64,000 bases of DNA from Hyaloscypha bicolor E. Lineage: Eukaryota; Ascomycota; Leotiomycetes; Helotiales; Hyaloscyphaceae. A program made the translations under genes and the position numbers. Positions within the stretch are counted from its first letter, which is position 1. Every line of letters begins with the position of its first letter. Of this stretch, positions 49,384-62,273 are shown in pieces. The stretch spans positions 306,104-370,103 of the forward strand of contig NW_020194664.1 of the NCBI RefSeq assembly GCF_002865645.1, in the 5' to 3' direction. A model generated the notes under the pieces. It made no database searches and had not been told where the DNA came from. It worked only from the letters and a program-made list of their open reading frames with translations.

Positions 49384-52095
49384 ATACTAATTCTTATATA
49401 GAATTCGCTTTAAAAATTAAATATAAATTAGAATTCTTAATTTAATATATTATATAAAATAAAAATAAAAATACTAGTTATTTAGTTATAATTATATCTT
49501 ATATAAGAATTATAATTAGATATTAATATAAGTAATCTATAAATATAATAATTATATTATAATTCGCTTTATTTTCTAAATAGTTTTTAAAATTTATAAT
49601 AATATATTACTAGAAATAATTAGAAATTAGAAAGAAATAAAATAAATTAGATTTCTTGTTTTTAAATATATATAATTTTCTATAAATATAATAGTTATTA
49701 TAGTATTAATTAATATTCTTATTTATTAATAACTAGTAATATTTTTTTTAAATAACTAATAAAGTTTTATATATTTAGAATATTTGAAAAGAAATTTATT
49801 ATATATTTTATAAATTAGAATAATATATTAGAATAATTCGAGTATTATTTTATTTTTTATAATATAAAGTTTTTTATAATATTTAAATATTACTTTTAGT
49901 TTAGGCTATTATATATAGCTTTTTTAAATCTAGTAATAAATAATTATTTTATAGAATCTTATTTACTAGTTATAAGCTATTATATTTAATAAAAGCTTCT
50001 AATAATACTTTTATAAAGGCAATTATAATAGAGGTTATTAATAAAGCTTTTAGGAAAATACTTTTTTTAAAGAAATTATATCTTTAATAGAAATATATAT
50101 CTTAGAAAAATCTTTAATATATATTTAATTTTTAGAACCGAATTCCGGATTAAATAAACTAATTTTATAAAATATTATTATAAGCTATAAATTATAGTTA
50201 ATTTTCGAATTAATTTTATTTTTAGAAAAAAGTATTTGAGTTTATAACTTTTTCTTAATCTAGTTTTAAATATCTATTTTATTTTATTTTTATAATAAAG
50301 TATTTATTTATTTATTTAATTTTCTAAAATAATATATAAGCTTAAAATAATAGTAAAATAAAAGCTTAATTTATTTAGCTTATTAAAAAGAGAGCTTTTT
50401 AGTAATTATAAAATATTCTAAAATATAATAGTTAAAATAAACTTTAAAAGAAGTATTTTAAAAACTCTTTAACTTAGTTTTTTATTTTTCTAGTATTTGT
50501 ATTATAGTTAATACTTTCTTATTATATATATTATAATTAAATTTTATTAGAAATATAATTTTAGAAAAATAAACTATAAAATATTCAAGATTTATTTCTG
50601 GGTTTTATTAAAAAATGAACTAGTAATTACTTTTTTAAATATATTTATTTCTATTATTATTAATAAATCTAAATTATAGTATTATAGAACTAGAATAGAA
50701 ATTATAGTTTTTTTTAGATAATTAAAAACCTTTTAATATTATTTAAATTATTTAATAGAATTATTCTTTTTTATAAATAAGATAAAAGATTTAATAATAT
50801 ATTTATAAAAGTTATAAAAGCCAAAACAGAATTATATATCTTTAATTATTTTTAAAAGTTATTAGTTATATATTATTTTAATACTAAATATAAAATAATA
50901 AAACTCAAATATTTTATATATATAATTTTATATTCCGATTTTTTAATATTTGTTTATTTTCTTATAAAATATAAATAATTTAATATTTTTTATATATATT
51001 ATTTATATTCTATTAGGTTTTTTAAATAAATAAAAATATTATTAAAATATATTATTTAAAAGATATATTATTCATATAATATTAATATATAACCGGGCTA
51101 TTTATAAAGCCTTTTTAGAAAATATTATATTTATATACTTTATAATAAATATAAAACATTATTAGTTTTTAAAAGTCTAAATTTATAGTTATATAATAGA
51201 AAGCTTAGTAAATATCTAATTTAATATAGATTTTGGCTTTAGATAATTAATTTAAAGTCTTATTAATAAATAAAAGAAAATATTAATTCTTTTAAATAAT
51301 AGAAATTAATATAAATATATAAACTTCTATTTACTTTTTTTTATAAATAAAACTAATAAAATAAAAAGAATATAATTAGTTTTAATAGAATTCTTAATTA
51401 AATTATTTTTAAAAAAATATTTAATTTCTGGAAGCTTTTAAATAGATTATTACTAAAGAAATTAATATCTAATACTTTTAGTTTCTTTTAGACCTTTAAT
51501 TTAAATCTTATAATTATATAGTTTATAGAAAAAAGTAATATTAAATTCTTTTTAAAGAAAATAGAAATATATTTTTTAAATTTCGAAAATAATATTCTCT
51601 AAAGCTATTAAACCTTTATTTCTTTCGGTTATTAATTCTCTAGGCCAGGAATAGCTTTTTTTTTTCCGAGCCTTAAGCTTTTATTAATCTTATAAATAAA
51701 GATTTAACTAATAATATTATTTTATTTTTTAATTATATAATTAAATATTATAAAAATAAAAATAACTAAATCTAATATTTGCTTTTTATTAAGGATTTCC
51801 TTTTATTTCTTTAACTTTTATTTAAATATTATATTTTAATTGACTTATAAAAGCTTCTTTTTTATAATCTTATATAATTCTTTCTAATTAGTTTAAAAAA
51901 AGAAAAGCTATTTAAGAATAATAGATTTCCAGAAATAGCTTATAATAAAATCTTATTATTTAGTATTTTTTTAATATTTCTTATTAGGTTATTTCTTTAG
52001 TTATTATTAAAAAATATTAATAATATAACTAAATTATATAGATTTGGGCTTATTCTTTATTTATATATATTTGTATCTTCTATAATTAACTAGAA
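49384..52095. other. AT-rich RIP desert between copia LTRs
   Basis: Very low in CA and TG. The minus strand near 51650 gives a basic stretch (ARKKK) that may belong to a decayed gag, but nothing could be assigned. Confidence 0.45.
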
Positions 52096-52338
52096 TATTA
52101 ATTATTGGAATAGTTATATTACAAATTTCCTAATTCTATAACTAGTTATATAATCTCGTATTATAAATATAACTCGACTAGTAAACTAGTTTCCTTTATA
52201 TTTAGCAGATTTAAGAATTATATATTAGTATTATAATACTATAATTCCTATTTCTAAATAATAATAACCTTATTAATTTTAATATATTAGTATTTTTATA
52301 TTTATATAATAGTATTATATATTATTAGTAAACTAATA
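52096..52338 (+). repeat. Copia-E family LTR, plus orientation (solo, shortened)
   Basis: It shares with the E LTRs the block from AACTCGACTAGTAAACTAG through to the end AAACTAATA. The first third is shortened or rearranged. No partner or target duplication was found, so it is probably a solo LTR. Confidence 0.65.
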
Positions 52339-55300
52339 TTAATATATATAGCCCATTTTCTATTAAAAGTAATATTATAATCTTTAAGATTTAAAATAAT
52401 TATAAATATATTAATATTTTATTTATTAATTAGAAATAAAACTTTAATATACTTCTTAGTAAACTTATCTAGCTTTCTATTAAAACTATATATAATATAG
52501 AATAAAAAAAGGAATTATAGTTTTATTTTTAAGAATTTCTTTATAAGCTAAATAAACTTTATATTAATAAAAGTATAATTATTAGCTTTAGTATTAATAA
52601 TAGAAAAAAACTTAATTTCTAATTTATTTATATTAATAATATAAGATATTATAAAAATATCTTCTTTTATTAAATAAATTAAATAAATTTCTATTAAATT
52701 CATATTATAAGTTCCTAAAATAAAAACTTTTTTTTATAAATACTTATTTTCTAGTTTTATATTAGAATTAGAACTTGAATTCTTTAAATATTCTATTAGA
52801 ATAGAAACTAGATATTTTAATAAAATAGAAATTAAGCCTGATTTAATTCTAAAAAAAGCTATTTTAGTTTCTTATTATATCTAACTAGATAATACTTAAT
52901 ATAATAGCTAAACTCGTTATAATTATAATATTTAATAATTAAGAAATTTTTAATCTTTATAGAATATTACTTATATTTATAAAAAAAAAGTATATATTTA
53001 ATAAAAGTAATTAATATAAATTCCTTAGATTTCTTTTTAGAAACATAAGAAAATATAATATTAGAAGTAAATTTAACTAAAATAGTTTTTATTTTTTTAT
53101 TTTTTTTATATATAGCCTTAATTTACTAATTATTAATAATATAATATTAAGTAAAACAAATATTATTAATAAAAGAATTACTATAATATATATATACTAA
53201 TTTCTAAAGCTTTAGTAAAAGCTTTTTATTTAATTTATATTTAATATCTTAAAAACTATTTTTAAGAAAAAAATATAGATTTCCTGAAATATTTAACTAG
53301 AATATATTTAAAGCTTATTAAAGTTATAATATATATTTTATATCTTATTAGAATTAGAATATAATTTCTTTAGATAAGAATATAATTCTAAAAGCTAGTA
53401 ATATTAATTCGAATTATTTTTATATATATAAAAATTAATTAGAGTAAAAATATTACTTATAAATCTATTAGAAATATAAATAATTTTAAGATTTTTTAAA
53501 AAACATAAATTAATATTTCCTTATAGCTTATTTTTAATCTAAATTAGCTAGTTATTAAAAATAGTATAATTTCTAATAAAAAGAATTAGATTTAGGAACT
53601 TAATAATTCTAGTATTTCTAAAAGAAATATAAGATATAAGGAATTCTAAATAGAAATAAATAAAAAATGGTTCGGAATTCTTTAAAAAGAAATTCGAAAT
53701 AGCTAGAATTATAGAAATAATAGAAATAGATAAAATAGAAATAATTAAAGTTATTATAAACTAATTTATTATAGTTATATAATATTTAATATTATTCTCG
53801 AATTTAATATTATAAAGCTTAATATTTTTAAAAAAATCTTTAATAGTTTTATAACTTGTTTTATATAAAATAGTTTTCTTAAAATTCTTTTAATAGCTAG
53901 TAATAATTAATTTCTTTAGGTTATTTATATAGTTCTTTAATAATAATAAGCTAATTAATATATAGAAGCTTTTTTTTCTATAGATTTATCTAAAAACCCT
54001 CTATAAATATTAATAAAATATTTGATTTAAAAAGGGCGATTAATAGAATAACCTGGATTAATAAAAACTTTAGAAGAAATTAATATTATTTCGGATTATA
54101 TAATATTTCAGAAAATTAATTCATTATATTTTTCCTTTATTATATTCTTTCTAATAATCTTATTACTAGTATATATATAGGGCCTATAAGATTATAAAAT
54201 AGAGCTTAAAAATAATAGTTAGATTATTAGCTTATAAATATCTATTATTTTAGAACTTAATTAAAGAATAGCCTTTATATAAGTTTTTTTAATTTTTAAA
54301 GTTTTTAGAAAAGTTTCTAATATATTATTAGTATATATTTATAAAGATATAAATACCTGATTTTTTTAAAAATTCTAAAGTTTTTTGCTTTTATTATTCT
54401 GAAATCTATTATTTATATTTCTGAGATTCTATTATTTTAGTACTATTTATATTTCTAATAGTATTAAATTAATTAATTTAAAATCCTTTATAAAATTAAA
54501 GTAAATAAGATTTAAATACTATTATAGATATAGTATTTAGGGCTTAAAAAGCAAAATAGAAAGTTCTTTATAAAAATAATTTAAAGCTAAAAAAGAAAAA
54601 ACTAGAATATAGAAGACTATAAAAAATATATATATATATTTTATAATATATTAGTTCTAAAGAAATTTAGCTTTCTAAATATTTCAAATATATTTCTCTA
54701 ATAAAATAGCTATATTATATATATTTGGAAAATATTTAGAAATTATAATAATTATTATATTCCGAATAATACTTTAAAATAAAATTAAAAGCAGCTAGCT
54801 TTTCTATTTATTTTATTTAATAACTATTTAATTTTCTTTTAATTATAAAATATTTCAAGTTATTATAATTTATTTTAATAATAATAATATACTAAATATA
54901 TATTAAATAATATTATTAAATATAGAATATTAGAATAATAGCTAAGAATTTAAAATTATATATTTTATATTTATTTTTAATTATAATTCTTTTTTTCAAA
55001 CAAAAAATAATAAAATATTATCTAGTTTTTATTTCTTTATTAAAAAGCTAGAAAATTATATTTATAATTATAAATCTTAAAGTATTTATTTTTATATAAA
55101 TCTTTGAAACTAGATTAAAATAATAAAAAACTAATATTATTATAAATATAACTTCTAGTTTCCTAAAAGCTTTATTTATTTTATTTATCTAGCTAAAATA
55201 ATATTATAGTTTTTTTTATTAATTTTTATTAAATTAATTAATTCTTTTATTATTCTAGAATATTTATAAATAAACTTCTAATAAAAGTTAATAAAACTCA

Positions 55301-55681
55301 GATATATTTAAATTTCCCGGATATTATTTTTTAAGGCTAACTATTTTCTAATAACTATAATCTAACTAGTTTTTATTTTTATATTATCTGAACTAATTAT
55401 AAATCTCAAAAAAAAATTATATTAAACTTATATTTTATTAAATTTATAAATAACTAGTATTATTATAACTATTTAAATATATATTAGACTATTATTATAT
55501 ATTATTTTAAGTTTTTAAAATAAATTAAAATATTATCTAAATAGATTATATAAATAATAGTTACAAAGCCTATTAATATATAATTAATATATATTTGAAA
55601 TATTATTAGAATATTAGGAAATCTAAAAAATATAATATAATATTTAAAATAATATTTTTTATTTATTATTCTTTCGAATTT
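52339..55681 (-). mobile_element. Ty3/gypsy element F, pol part left of the copia insertion
   Basis: On the minus strand just left of the copia element the reverse transcriptase reads FFRFPNILIIFQ (family form PFGLxNAPATFQ) and then IIYLDNILIYFKNLK at about 55505-55550. The active-site YLDD became YLDN. Further left, decayed RNase H and integrase-like stretches occupy the right distance, but motifs are blurred. The upstream part (gag and protease) resumes at 62274. The left end of F is not resolved. Confidence 0.7.
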
Positions 55682-55686
55682 ATAAT
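55682..55686. repeat. Target site duplication ATAAT, left copy (copia E)
   Basis: It is directly before the copia LTR and matches 62269-62273. In such AT-rich DNA a 5-bp match alone is weak, but it agrees with LTR ends fixed independently by equal LTR length. Confidence 0.7.
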
Positions 55687-55971
55687 TATTAATATAACTA
55701 TTTCTTTAGGAATTATATATATAATTACGAGATATGAGATATAAGATATAAGTAATAGGATATAGGATACGGGATATAGTTATATAACCTTATATTCTAT
55801 AGGTAACTCGACTAGTAAACTAGATTCTTTTAGGCTTAGTAGATTTAAGAATTATATATTAATACTATAATACTATAATTCCTATTTCTAAATAATAATA
55901 ACTTTACTAACTAATATAACTAGTATTTCTATATCTATATAATAGTATTATATATTACTAGTAAATTAATA
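55687..55971 (+). repeat. 5' LTR of copia element E
   Basis: It is 285 bp, exactly equal to the 3' LTR (61797-62268) after subtracting a 187-bp nested insertion there. Its ends read TA...TA where TG...CA is expected, in keeping with RIP. Confidence 0.85.
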
Positions 55972-57299
55972 CTAATTAGTTTATATATATGAATTAAAAA
56001 AATATTTTAGATTAGTTCTAAAAATATTTAATAACTTAAAATAAATCTAGTCTATTCTATATTAAGAGAGAAACTACTTATTAACTTTATAAAAGTATTT
56101 AATAGCTTATAGAAAATATACTAGCTTTTACTAATTAATAAATAATTAGCTATTTAACTATTTATTTATTTAACTTTTATTATTTTTTAAAACTAATATC
56201 TTTTGGCTCCAAAACTATTTTTTTAGAAACTATCTTTTCTATTTATATAATATCTATATTTACGGAATTCTTTCTTTAAAATATATATCCTATATATATC
56301 CTTAAAGCTCTTTAACTACTACTTTAATTTTATTATTAAATCAAGTTCTTTAAGCTTTAGATCCTCCCGGAATTATAATATTTTATTTCCTAAATTTCTT
56401 ATTACAGACGAAATATTTAAGAGCAAAATATTTATTTTAATACCCTTAATATCTCTATATATCTGAAATATCTAGTATCTAAATCAGGTATCTAATATCT
56501 TAATAACTAGATATCTAGTATCTTAATTAGATATCTAAACTAGATATCTAATATCTAAACCAGATATCTAGATATCTTTACTACTAAATCCTTTCTATAA
56601 ACCTATTATAAACTATCTTATTTTTAAACTCCTTTTACTATAAACTATATATATATACTAAAGAAAACCTAAACTCGGTTTAATATAAATACTAATAAGA
56701 GAAAGAAGCTAATTAAGAAATAGAAGAATATTATTAATCTAGTAATTATAATAAAAACTAAATTTTAGAAATATATAATTACTAAGATATATTAGTATAT
56801 CTTATATAAAAAGAATAATAATAATCTATAAAATCTATTTTAGAATAACTTTAAAAACTTTAATATTATAATATATAATCTAATAAATCATATACTTAGA
56901 TAGAATCTTTAAACCTAACTTTAGTATAATAGTATTTATATTAAATAGAATTATAGAAACCTTATTATTATATAATTCTTTATTAATCTTATTTAAAAAA
57001 GAATAAAGAATATATAAAATAAAGCTAATATTATTAATAATAGTCTAATTAGAATAGATCTTTTTTTAGAGACCTATTATATTAGTTTATCTTATTTTAG
57101 ATAAAACTAGATATAAGAAAACTAGATAATCTTAGTTAAGAAATTAAGTTATTTATTTATCTTTTCTAAATTAAAACTATTTACTACTTTTACCTTTATT
57201 ACTACTAGTATTACTATTAAACCCGAATTACTATTAATTAATACCTATTATTTCTATTAGAAAGCTTATTAGAGAAATAATAAAAAAATATTTTAAAAT

Positions 57300-58135
57300 A
57301 TAGAAATATAATAGAACTAATAATAGTTCTAATTATAAACTTACTATTTTCCTTAATATTTACTAATATATAAAGCTTTCTAAGAAGATACTAATAAGAG
57401 CTCTTCCTATTATATTAAAGGAACTAATATAAGACTACTTCTATAATAACTAGCTCTTGAGCTATATATATAAAAAGGCCTATATAAATATCTATAGCTT
57501 TTTTAAAAGCCCCGGTTTCTATTATTAAAATTTAGATAAATAAAATACTATTACCTTAATAACTATAATAGTAAAAGACCCTGAAAAAACAATATTTAAG
57601 CTTATTTAAATACTAATTAATAACCTATATAAATTATAATATAGCCTTATTTCTATTTTATAAAATACTAAATTCCTATATAATAAGATTATTACTTCTT
57701 ATTAAGGCTTACTAGTATACTAATATATAGTTTTAGACTCTTCTAATAATCTCGGCTAGTTTATTAATAAGCTTTAATTATCTATTATTATCTATAAGAA
57801 GAAATAATAAATTAATACCCAGATTCTCTTTACTAATTAATAATACTATTCTTAAAACCTTCCAAACTACTATTTATCGGGAAATTATTAATATAAATCT
57901 AGTTATAACTTCAGAATTCGTAATAACTACTTTAAGTCTCGTAATTATAATAATTATATTCTAAAGTTATATTTTATATATAAGAGACCCAAATACTATT
58001 TATAGAAATATATATTAGAGAAATAAAAGACTAAGAAAGCTTAATTTAAGAATAGAAATATTTACTAATTTAGATCCCGAAATACCTATAATTTTAATAA
58101 ATATTTTAGTAATACTTATATATAATATATTACTA
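57300..58135 (+). pseudogene. Copia E gag remnant with decayed zinc knuckle
   Basis: The frame around 57958-58060 reads KLYFIYKRPKYY and then KTKKA, a copia gag-like knuckle in which Cys codons (TGT) became Tyr (TAT) and Gly became Lys. The upstream gag portion is too decayed to mark domains. The frame is interrupted by the GC-rich insert at 58139. Confidence 0.6.
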
Positions 58136-58138
58136 TTA

Positions 58139-58255
58139 CGTGGCACTAGTCACGTGGTGCCACTGCACGTGACTTAGCGTGTAGCCAGTGCTTTTAGCCG
58201 GGCATATAGCCTTTAGCTCAATTCAAGCTCTTTATTACTACTGCAATATTACCTT
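58139..58255. other. Small GC-rich insert within copia E
   Basis: About 115 bp of unRIPed sequence interrupts the decayed gag-pol frame. It carries an imperfect palindrome (GTGGCAC...GTGCCAC around CTAGTCACGTG) and another CACGTG nearby. The copia frame seems to resume after it at EFKKEKNN (about 58268). It could be a MITE or a solo-LTR fragment. Confidence 0.6.
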
Positions 58256-61200
58256 ATTATAATAATTACCGAATTTAAAAAAGAAAAGAATAATAAAAAT
58301 AGTAAAAATAAACTAGTAAATAATATTTTTAAAGCCTTACTAGTAGAAATAAATAAAGAAAAGAAATATTATTCTAATTTCTATTTCACTTTTATTAAAA
58401 GTTTTTTAGCTACTTTTATAGCTTCTATTTCTATTATTTCTATAACTAATACTCTTATAAATAATCTTATTTTTCTTTTTTTTTATATATTAAATAATAA
58501 ATAATAAATATTTAAATATTTATAATTAATATTAGAATTTCTAAATTTTTAATTACTAGTTCTAACTAATTCCAAGCTTTATAATAAACTAATAATAGTA
58601 TTAAACTTAATAAAACTACTAAAGATTCAATTAATATCTAGTTTAGTATTAGATCTATATTTTCTATTAAATCTATAATAATAAGAATACTAATTAGGCA
58701 AATATAATTTTATATTATATTTATAAAGACTCTATTTCTATTTAGCTTAGCTAATATAGACAAGCTAGAAATCTATTTTAATAATCTTACTAATTATCTT
58801 ATTACTTCTATTAGATACTTTATATTTATAATATAATATTTTAGATATTTTTTCCTATTTTAAAATACTATTCTATAAAGCTTTATTTTCGAATTCTTTA
58901 TTTATAATTCCTGCTTTCTTATAGAGATTAAATTATAATATCTATATTACTATTTTAGTTATTTATTTATTAATAAGCTCCGAAATATACTAGAATAAAT
59001 AGACTATAATATTAATATAGAAGTTTTTAAATACCTTATAAAATATTATAAGTAATACTAGAAATTCGAATAATTACTAGAATAATTCAAGTTTAATTTA
59101 AGAGATAATATTAGCTTTAATTACTTTATTATTATTAATATTTTCTATATTTCCGGTAAGCTTATATTTTGTATTATTAATAAAGGTATTTAATATTAAG
59201 CTAGCTAATAACTTTAAAATATTAGTATATTATATACTTGGGATATCCTAAAATAGTATTAAATTAATATCTATTTAGGCCTTCCTAATTAGATTATAGT
59301 AAATACCGGAAAGTAGTTTACTAGTAAGAAGTTTATTTAACTTATAAATACTATAGGAACTAAAGTTAAAATTATTCTTATAAAAGCTTATAATTCTATT
59401 AGAAATATAGAATATTACTATAACCTGATTTAATATATTTATCTTATTATTATAGCCGAAATTAATAGAATTAATAAGAATACTATATTTTAAATAGCTT
59501 TTAAGGCTATTAATAATTTTACTAGACCTAATAGTATTATTTTAATTCTCTTAATTTATAGTATTTTATTTTAAATAACTAAATATAATATTTTATTACT
59601 AATTATATTATAGTAATTAGTAATACTTAAGAAAGTAATAATAGAAATTCAGAAGCTTTAAACTAAATACCAGATTATAAATACCCTAAATATCCTAAAT
59701 AGTTCTAATATTACTAATATTTATAAACTTTTCTTGAATTCGGATATTCTTATATAATATAAAGGAAATATTAGTTAATCTAGTAATTAGAATAGGCTAT
59801 ATAAGCTAGTAGCTATTAATAAAAAGAACTATATACTAGCTCTATTATATAGTAATACTACCTTTTACTTAACCTCTATAAAGCCCTTTTATATAGGAAA
59901 TATTAAGGTTATTACTAATAGCCCTAAACTTAAACCTGTTTCTAAACTTTATAATAAGGCTAAAAGTAATACAGGTATAATTTCTCTTACTATTCCTGCT
60001 ATTTTACTAAAGTATAATAAAGAATACCCTTATAAAAATCCGGATTTTATAGTATTTCTATAAGATAATAACTTATATAAGAACTCCTATTAAGTTAAAG
60101 TTACTAGCCTTCTAAAAAAGAATATATTTAAAGTTATTTCTAGATTTTAAATACTAAAAGAAGTATATATTTTTAACTTCCGGTTTATTAATAAAGTTAA
60201 GAATAAGGATATAGAAAAAGAGTTTAAGAAATCGCGACTAGTTATCTAGGCTTATAATAATAGTAAGAAATATATAATATTAATATAATTACCTATTATT
60301 TAATATATTAGCCAGAGAATTATCTTTAATATTACTATTATAATAATAAATACTATAGAGTTATATTTATATAATATCTTATAAGCTTATATCTAATTAA
60401 TAACTTTACTTAATTATAATTTTTATATTAATTTATTTTATAAGTTTACTAGAGAACTAAATCTAAATAATAATTCGGTTCTAAAAGTTATAAAACTATT
60501 ATATAGTATATTCGAGGCTAGGAACTATTAGCTTAAAACTTACTATTTCTATTATATTAATAAGCTTTTTATAAAATAATTAACTTATAACTCTTGCCTT
60601 CTTTATAGTAAGTAATTCTTCGAAATTATTAGTCTTTAAATTAATAATACTCTATTTATTAGAACTAATAATTTTATAAAGGTAAAGTAACTAAAGCTTT
60701 AAAAAACTAAGTTCTTAGCTAAGAAATATAAATACCTTATTATTAATTATAATCTCAAGTTTAATAGAGGTATTATCTATATAGATATTACTAGAATTAC
60801 TTTTATATAGAAATACTAGTATAAAAACCTTCAAACTATTTCTATAAAAAATACTATTATTATAAGAAATAGAAGTACTATTTATTAAGATCTCTTTATT
60901 AAAAACTAATATATTACCTAATATACTAGGGAAATATATATTATATTAGTCTATTAATTAGAAGCTTTATATAACCTATTAATTACTATTTAAGTTATTA
61001 AATTCTCGGAAAATAATATAAAGGCATTTAATTAATATATTTAATAATAAATTAAGAATACTATTAAAGAACTAAGATTTATAAAGCTAATAAAGAAGTT
61101 CTTATTTTTAATTATTTATAAATAATAGAGATTTCTTTTCCTAAATCGGATATATTCTAGTTCTAGTAAACGGAACCAGATATACTAATATTATTTACTA

Positions 61201-61640
61201 GTTCTCTATTAAATACAAGAGAGTTACTAGAAGTATTCTAGCTTTAGAACTTTATAATATGGCTTATAGCTTTAATATGGGCGCTTTAGTTAAATCTATA
61301 ATTAATAGAATACTAGAAATAGAACTATTACTAGTAGTTTATATAAATTCAAATTTTTTATACGAATATTTTATTAAATTAGAAACTACTCGAGAAAAGT
61401 ATCTAATAATTAATATAATATATCTTTACTAGATATATAAATAATAAGAGATTATAGAAGTTAAACAGATTAAAGGAGAATTAAATTCTACTAATTTCAT
61501 AACGAAATCGAAGCTAATAAATACCCTTAAGTATCTAATTAATATAAATACTATATAACTAGATATAGAGAAATAGATTAAATATAAATAAAATAGAAAA
61601 TAGATATATAAGATAGGAAAATATTATAAAAAGAGAAGTT
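58256..61640 (+). pseudogene. Copia E pol remnant (RT and RNase H recognisable)
   Basis: After the insert the frame reads NIFKALLVEI near 58327. Toward the 3' end, blocks typical of copia reverse transcriptase (FLAKKYKYL, LKFNRGI) are followed by RNase H with INS for the usual TDS (Asp to Asn). Stops are frequent. It is not functional. Confidence 0.7.
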
Positions 61641-61796
61641 ATATATAAAAGGCCGCAGCTTTTAGTATATAATTAAAACCTTAGAAATAATATGGATATA
61701 TAGAGTATTTGGGAAATCTGGTACTAGGCCGGATTAGGGAATTTATATATAATTAGAGGAAGATACTATTTTTCGCATTTTTTAGAAAGTTTCTAG

Positions 61797-62268
61797 TATT
61801 AGTATAGCTATTTCTTTGAGAGTCACATATATAGTTACGGGATATAGGGCACGGGATATAAGTAATAAAATATAGGATATAGGATATAGTTATATAACCT
61901 TGCGTCCTATAAGTAACTTGACTAGTAAACTAGACTTCTTTTATTACGAAACCGGGCTCTAGACTTAGAAAGCAGGTAAAGTGGCTCTTAATCCGAGGAT
62001 TCTAAACTAAGGAAGGAAGCTTATATATATAGAAGCTTTAGTATTCTAAATACTAGCTAGCCGCATACGTTATCGCGTGATCACGTGACGCTAAATTTAC
62101 TAGTAAAGCGGCAGAGTATAATACTTTTAGACTTAGTAGATTTAGAGATCACATATTAATACTATAATACTATAATTCCTACTTCTAAATAATAATAACT
62201 TTACTAACTAATATAACTAGTATTTTCACGCCTATATAATAGTACTATATATTACTAGTAAACTAATA
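61797..62268 (+). repeat. 3' LTR of copia E, split by a solo gypsy LTR
   Basis: The span is 472 bp, of which 187 bp are the inserted G1-family LTR plus its target duplication; the remaining 285 bp equal the 5' LTR length. Divergence from the 5' LTR is mostly C/T and G/A. Confidence 0.85.
61942..62123 (-). repeat. Solo LTR of the G1 gypsy family
   Basis: These 182 bp closely match 16115-16299, including CGCGTGATCACGTGACGC. They are flanked by CTTT(T) on both sides, and the uninterrupted sequence TTCTTTTAGG is seen in the other LTR at about 55836. The solo state implies LTR-LTR recombination removed the rest of the element. Confidence 0.9.
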
Positions 62269-62273
62269 ATAAT
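62269..62273. repeat. Target site duplication ATAAT, right copy (copia E)
   Basis: It matches 55682-55686 and follows the copia 3' LTR end. Confidence 0.7.

Larger units (their letters stand above)
55687..62268 (+). mobile_element. Full-length Ty1/copia retrotransposon E, RIP-decayed
   Basis: It has 285-bp LTRs with an ATAAT target duplication, inserted within the reverse transcriptase frame of gypsy F. Plus-strand remnants come in copia order: a gag zinc-knuckle relic (KLYFIYKRPKYY, about 57958-57995, Cys codons turned to Tyr), a decayed protease-integrase stretch, a reverse transcriptase whose DD reads NN (LQINNTL, with a stop for Q, near 60640-60651), and an RNase H with NMAYSFNMGALVKS and LVVYINSNFLYE (about 61255-61370). 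RNase H follows reverse transcriptase directly before the 3' LTR, and integrase would precede both, as in copia. A solo gypsy LTR lies in its 3' LTR and a small GC-rich insert in its coding region. Confidence 0.88.
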
